This document shows, piece after piece, positions 14,374-17,057 of a stretch of 17,057 nucleotides of DNA (the stretch's first letter is position 1; each line of letters begins with the position of its first letter). The notes under the pieces are model-generated. The model was not told where the DNA came from, made no database searches, and worked only from the letters and a program-made list of their open reading frames with translations. A program made the translations under genes and the position numbers. Source of the stretch: Clostridiaceae bacterium (GTDB lineage Bacteria; Bacillota; Clostridia; Oscillospirales; Acutalibacteraceae); contig JAEDIL010000033.1 in assembly GCA_016292455.1 (NCBI GenBank), positions 1 to 17,057 of the forward strand. The letters are read 5' to 3'.

Positions 14374-15312
14374 TTACGGCTTGCACTTTTTGCAGGGTGC
14401 AAATCCGCTTTTGACCGCCTCGCTTTTTTCAATCGACTTTTTCGCCTTGGTCAGAAGCTTGCAGGAGCTTTTGTGATAGGTTTTCTCACCTTTTTCAACG
14501 AACACCGTTTTGGAGGAATCCTTTTTGTCCTTTTTTGGTGCTGCGGTACTTTCAGCGGCAGTGCTTTCCGGCTTACCTCTTGTTGTCTCCGGCTTTACAA
14601 CGGTGGTTTCAGGGGCCGTCGCTGTTTCGCTTTCGACCGATTCCGACCGGCTTTCGGCAGGAATAAAGACATACTCTCCGGACTCGGTGAGCAGAATTGT
14701 TCCCATGCTCTGACCGATATAATCATTTTCATCAAGCGTACAATAGGTTGCTGTCGTAATGCAGTTGCCTGTGAAAACAATACCTGTGTTATCCTCACAT
14801 TTGAGAGTCAGCCAGGCATAGGTCAGCTGGCTGACGCGCTTTGCGCAAAAATCGGAAAACTGAGTGTGCGTCAAAGCTTTCAACTGTGACTTTTTAAGTT
14901 CCAGAGTGCCGTGGAAAACAATCTTATTGCCGTCCTTTTTCAGCGCAAGCGTGTTGATTCTGGCTTTGAGGAGCGATATTTTTTCAACCGGTTCCGTTGC
15001 GGCTATCGCCTTGGTTGTTTCCTTAGTTGCCGGCACACCGGTTGTTGTTTCCTCAGCAACGCCTGTGTCGTTGTAATCAAGCGTGGTTGCGTCCGAAGTC
15101 GGAGCAGACGCAAAAAGAGCGCCGAACTTTTCTTTTATAAAGTCCATGTTCAGAGCAAAAACCACTCCTGCGCCGAGCACCAGAAGGGCTAGAACAATCA
15201 AAGCAACGGCCTTTCCCCCTCCCTTTGCTCCACGTTTACCCGGGTTTTTGCCGCATGAAGGGCATTTTTCGCAGCCATCTTCAATAATTGCACTGCAATT
15301 TCTGCAAATCAT
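14374..15312 (-). CDS. Membrane protein with zinc ribbon and C-terminal Ada-like metal site
   Basis: The 312-residue protein starts with a zinc ribbon (Cys3, 6, 17, 20), then a basic stretch and one transmembrane helix at about 34-54. A Thr/Ser-rich linker follows, then a globular region of about 110-220, a second low-complexity Thr/Glu/Pro linker, and finally a metal-binding module. That module has YHKSSC and PCKKCKP (His280, Cys284, Cys307, Cys310), as in the Ada-like zinc modules found at the ends of secreted nucleases and ComEC-type proteins. The zinc ribbon should be cytoplasmic and the rest outside. Function is unknown. The start ATG at 15310-15312 follows GAGGTG by six bases. It lies 14 bases after a broken hydrolase gene in the same direction and is probably the last gene of the rlmI operon. 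Confidence 0.8.
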   Translation of the reverse strand: MICRNCSAIIEDGCEKCPSCGKNPGKRGAKGGGKAVALIVLALLVLGAGVVFALNMDFIKEKFGALFASAPTSDATTLDYNDTGVAEETTTGVPATKETTKAIAATEPVEKISLLKARINTLALKKDGNKIVFHGTLELKKSQLKALTHTQFSDFCAKRVSQLTYAWLTLKCEDNTGIVFTGNCITTATYCTLDENDYIGQSMGTILLTESGEYVFIPAESRSESVESETATAPETTVVKPETTRGKPESTAAESTAAPKKDKKDSSKTVFVEKGEKTYHKSSCKLLTKAKKSIEKSEAVKSGFAPCKKCKP

Positions 15313-15326
15313 CCGTCACACCTCTT

Positions 15327-15556
15327 TTATTTTTCTGCCGGCAGACAACCGACAAGGAATTCCTCAACCGTACTCCAATATGTGTCCGGGTCGGTTGCGG
15401 CACTCAGCGCATGGTTCGCGCCGGAAATCACAAGCTTGCGCTTGTCGCACGTTGCGGCATTATACAATTCGTCAAGCATTGAAAAAGGAACGAAGGTGTC
15501 CTTTTCACCGTGAATAAACAGCATCGGTATTTTACATTTCTTTCTTCTTCAATCAT
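15327..15556 (-). pseudogene. Internally deleted alpha/beta hydrolase remnant
   Basis: A 65-codon frame (15327-15524) matches the C-terminal end of an alpha/beta hydrolase. It has MLFIHGEKDTFVP, with the catalytic Asp, and SGANHALS, with the catalytic His, but no GxSxG nucleophile. The hydrolase-like frame continues upstream as CKIP and then meets a TGA. A strong ribosome binding site GGGAGG (15561-15566) and ATG (15554-15556, MIEEERN) open a different frame that runs into the same region. The simplest reading is a gene that kept its start and its end but lost the middle, with a frameshift at the join. The residual 65-residue ORF has no ribosome binding site. It lies between rlmI and the zinc-ribbon membrane protein gene. 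Confidence 0.7.
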
Positions 15557-15640
15557 ATTTCCTCCCTATGCTATTTGATAATACAAGAATTCCCGAATCA
15601 TCTTCCCGACACATGTCCGAAGATTATTTCAAGGAATTTT

Positions 15641-16867
15641 TCATACGACCTGGAAAATATAAAATTTGAGATAATCCGTCTCGGGCACATTCCAGAGTAT
15701 CGGATGATCCGGAGACTGCTGACGGGCTTCAATCTGCCTGAGCGCCACACCCGCGTCAGAAGCAGCAGAATGAAGCATTTTTCTGAACAGTCCGTCGGTC
15801 ATGAAGTGGGAGCAGGAGCAGGTTGCAAGGTATCCTCCGCGGGGAAGGAGCTTCATCGCTTTCATGTTGATTTCCTTATAACCGCGCTCGGCATTTCTGA
15901 CGGAAGAGCTGCTTTTTGTAAACGCCGGAGGATCAAGAATAATGTAATCATAGGGGCTGTTGCCGCTTTCATAGAGCGAAGTAAGCAATTCAAAAACGTT
16001 GGCACATTCAAACGAAAGGTTTTCAAGATTATTGAGTTTTGCGTTTTCCTTAGTCAGCTCAATTGCATCCTTAGAAATGTCGACGGCGCAAACGTGCTTT
16101 GCGCCTGCCATTGCGCAGTTGAGCGCAAAAGCGCCGGTGTGAGTAAAGCAATCAAGAACCGTTTTATCCTCTGCAATTCTTCCTGCGGCAAGGCGGTTAT
16201 ACTTCTGATCAAGGAAAAAGCCCGTTTTCTGTCCGTTGATGTAGTCAATGTTGTATTTTATCCCGTTTTCGGTAATGACCGTTTTTCCGTCAAGTTCACA
16301 GGAAAGTCCGTCAAGGGCGAAAAAACCTTTTTCCGTCTGCATACCCTCCTTTTCGCGAAGGGCAACATCGTTCCTTTCATAAATAGCCCTGATCTTTACA
16401 CCCATTCCGGCAAGTACTTTTATCATCAGCGGAAAAAGCATGCCTTTGAGCCGTTCAATCCCGAGCGAAAGCGTCTGTGTAACCAGAATTTCGCCAAAGC
16501 GGTCAACTGTGAGCCCGGGGAAAGAATCTGCCTCGCCGAAAATCAGCCGGCAGCAGTCAAAATCGTCTTTCATAACGGTTCTGCGGTATTCAAAGCACCA
16601 GCGCAGCCTGCGTTCAAAAAAAGCAGAATCGAACTTATCGTTGGCATTTTTTGAAATGAGCCTTACTCTGATTTTTGAATTTTCGTTATAAAAGCCCGTT
16701 CCGAGAAAGCGGCCTTTTTTGTTCACAACATCAACAAGTCCGCCGTTTTCGGCTTTTGAAGCAAGGGACACTACCTCAGTGTCAAAAACCCAGACATGTC
16801 CTTCTTTGAGTTTTCTTTCGCCTTTATCCGTGATTACGGCAATGGGATAGTTCCTTTGAGATTTCAT
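15641..16867 (-). CDS. rlmI: Class I SAM-dependent rRNA (cytosine-C5) methyltransferase, RlmI-like
   Basis: The 408-residue protein has an N-terminal PUA-like RNA-binding domain (about 8-75; GHVWVFDTEV) and a C-terminal Rossmann methyltransferase. The RlmI/RlmK family signature NGQKTGFFLDQ is at 211-221, the SAM loop DCFTHTGAFAL at 239-249, and the motif IV LDPPAF at 311-316, with CSCSHF near the end. RlmI makes m5C1962 in 23S rRNA in E. coli; the exact target here is inferred. The start ATG at 16865-16867 is chosen because GGAG lies six bases upstream; a frame extension of 14 codons upstream has no support. It begins only 56 bases from the end of a putative mobile element. I see no convincing -35/-10 pair in that gap. 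Confidence 0.92.
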   Translation of the reverse strand: MKSQRNYPIAVITDKGERKLKEGHVWVFDTEVVSLASKAENGGLVDVVNKKGRFLGTGFYNENSKIRVRLISKNANDKFDSAFFERRLRWCFEYRRTVMKDDFDCCRLIFGEADSFPGLTVDRFGEILVTQTLSLGIERLKGMLFPLMIKVLAGMGVKIRAIYERNDVALREKEGMQTEKGFFALDGLSCELDGKTVITENGIKYNIDYINGQKTGFFLDQKYNRLAAGRIAEDKTVLDCFTHTGAFALNCAMAGAKHVCAVDISKDAIELTKENAKLNNLENLSFECANVFELLTSLYESGNSPYDYIILDPPAFTKSSSSVRNAERGYKEINMKAMKLLPRGGYLATCSCSHFMTDGLFRKMLHSAASDAGVALRQIEARQQSPDHPILWNVPETDYLKFYIFQVV

Positions 16868-16923
16868 TTTCCGCTCCGAATTTATGTTAAAAATTATCGT
16901 TGAATACAACCGATTTGTACTCT

Positions 16924-17057
16924 AGGGAACCTCTGAATAAATCACAGCATACGCTTTGATGCACAGCTTACTTGCATATTTCCCGCCATATTGCACAAAA
17001 GGCGCTTGAAATCCGACAGGGTTCCTGCGCGGCTTTTGCACAATCTGACGAAAAATC
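16924..17057. mobile_element. Putative end of a mobile element, truncated by the window
   Basis: From 16924 the sequence AGGGAACCTCTGAATAAATC resembles the outer arm of the 11388-11455 palindrome, and TGATGCACAGCTTAC (16957-16971) matches its inner part at 14 of 15 positions. The shared order of two motifs, separated by 14 extra bases here, suggests the terminal region of an insertion sequence whose transposase would lie to the right of the window. No ORF or target-site duplication can be verified, and the family cannot be named. Confidence 0.45.

Noticed and set aside
15575..16654. 359-codon plus-strand ORF opposite rlmI
   Set aside because: The minus strand encodes clear RlmI motifs over the same bases; the plus frame shows no family features and no ribosome binding site.

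Overview
The window looks like a chromosomal segment of a low-to-mid GC Gram-positive anaerobe, probably a gut Clostridia of the Oscillospiraceae/Ruminococcaceae type. The basis is strong AGGAGG-type ribosome binding sites, classical TTGNNN-17-TATAAT promoters, a ProRS and an IleRS of the archaeal/eukaryotic-like type, many small zinc-ribbon proteins, and a secreted C-type-lectin protein. The taxonomic placement is an inference from gene style, not a search result.

Layout. (1) 166-492: a promoter, tRNA-Thr(UGU) and tRNA-Tyr(GUA), then two rho-independent terminators in tandem. (2) 509-1703, minus: a self-inhibited class II Fic AMP-transferase with a C-terminal winged helix, followed one base later by a possible 28-codon ORF; this block looks accessory. 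(3) 2017-4319, plus: a promoter, murD and uppP, an operon joining cytoplasmic peptidoglycan precursor synthesis to recycling of the undecaprenyl lipid carrier. (4) 4359-6120, minus: a GPH-type sugar:cation symporter translationally coupled to a small zinc-ribbon protein. (5) 6164-11024, minus: ileS then proS from one promoter, with no T-box leader, ending at a clear terminator. A two-copy 24-bp-period repeat lies just upstream of the ileS -35 box. (6) 11143-14223: the accessory-looking part. It has a monocistronic gene for a 46-residue secreted peptide, a perfect 26-bp inverted repeat, and an XRE/zinc-ribbon regulator divergent from a secreted C-type-lectin plus alpha/beta-hydrolase protein whose nucleophile-elbow serine appears to be cysteine. 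A small element with short inverted ends follows. (7) 14374-16867, minus: an RlmI-like rRNA methyltransferase, a broken alpha/beta hydrolase, and a membrane protein with a zinc ribbon at one end and an Ada-like HxxxC/CxxC site at the other. (8) 16924-end: what appears to be one end of a mobile element; its terminal sequence resembles the 11388-11455 palindrome.

Most of the window is housekeeping (translation and cell wall). The parts most worth follow-up are the 11.1-14.3 kb block (secreted peptide, regulator and lectin-hydrolase), the related repeats at 11.4 and 16.9 kb, and the internally deleted hydrolase at 15.3-15.6 kb.
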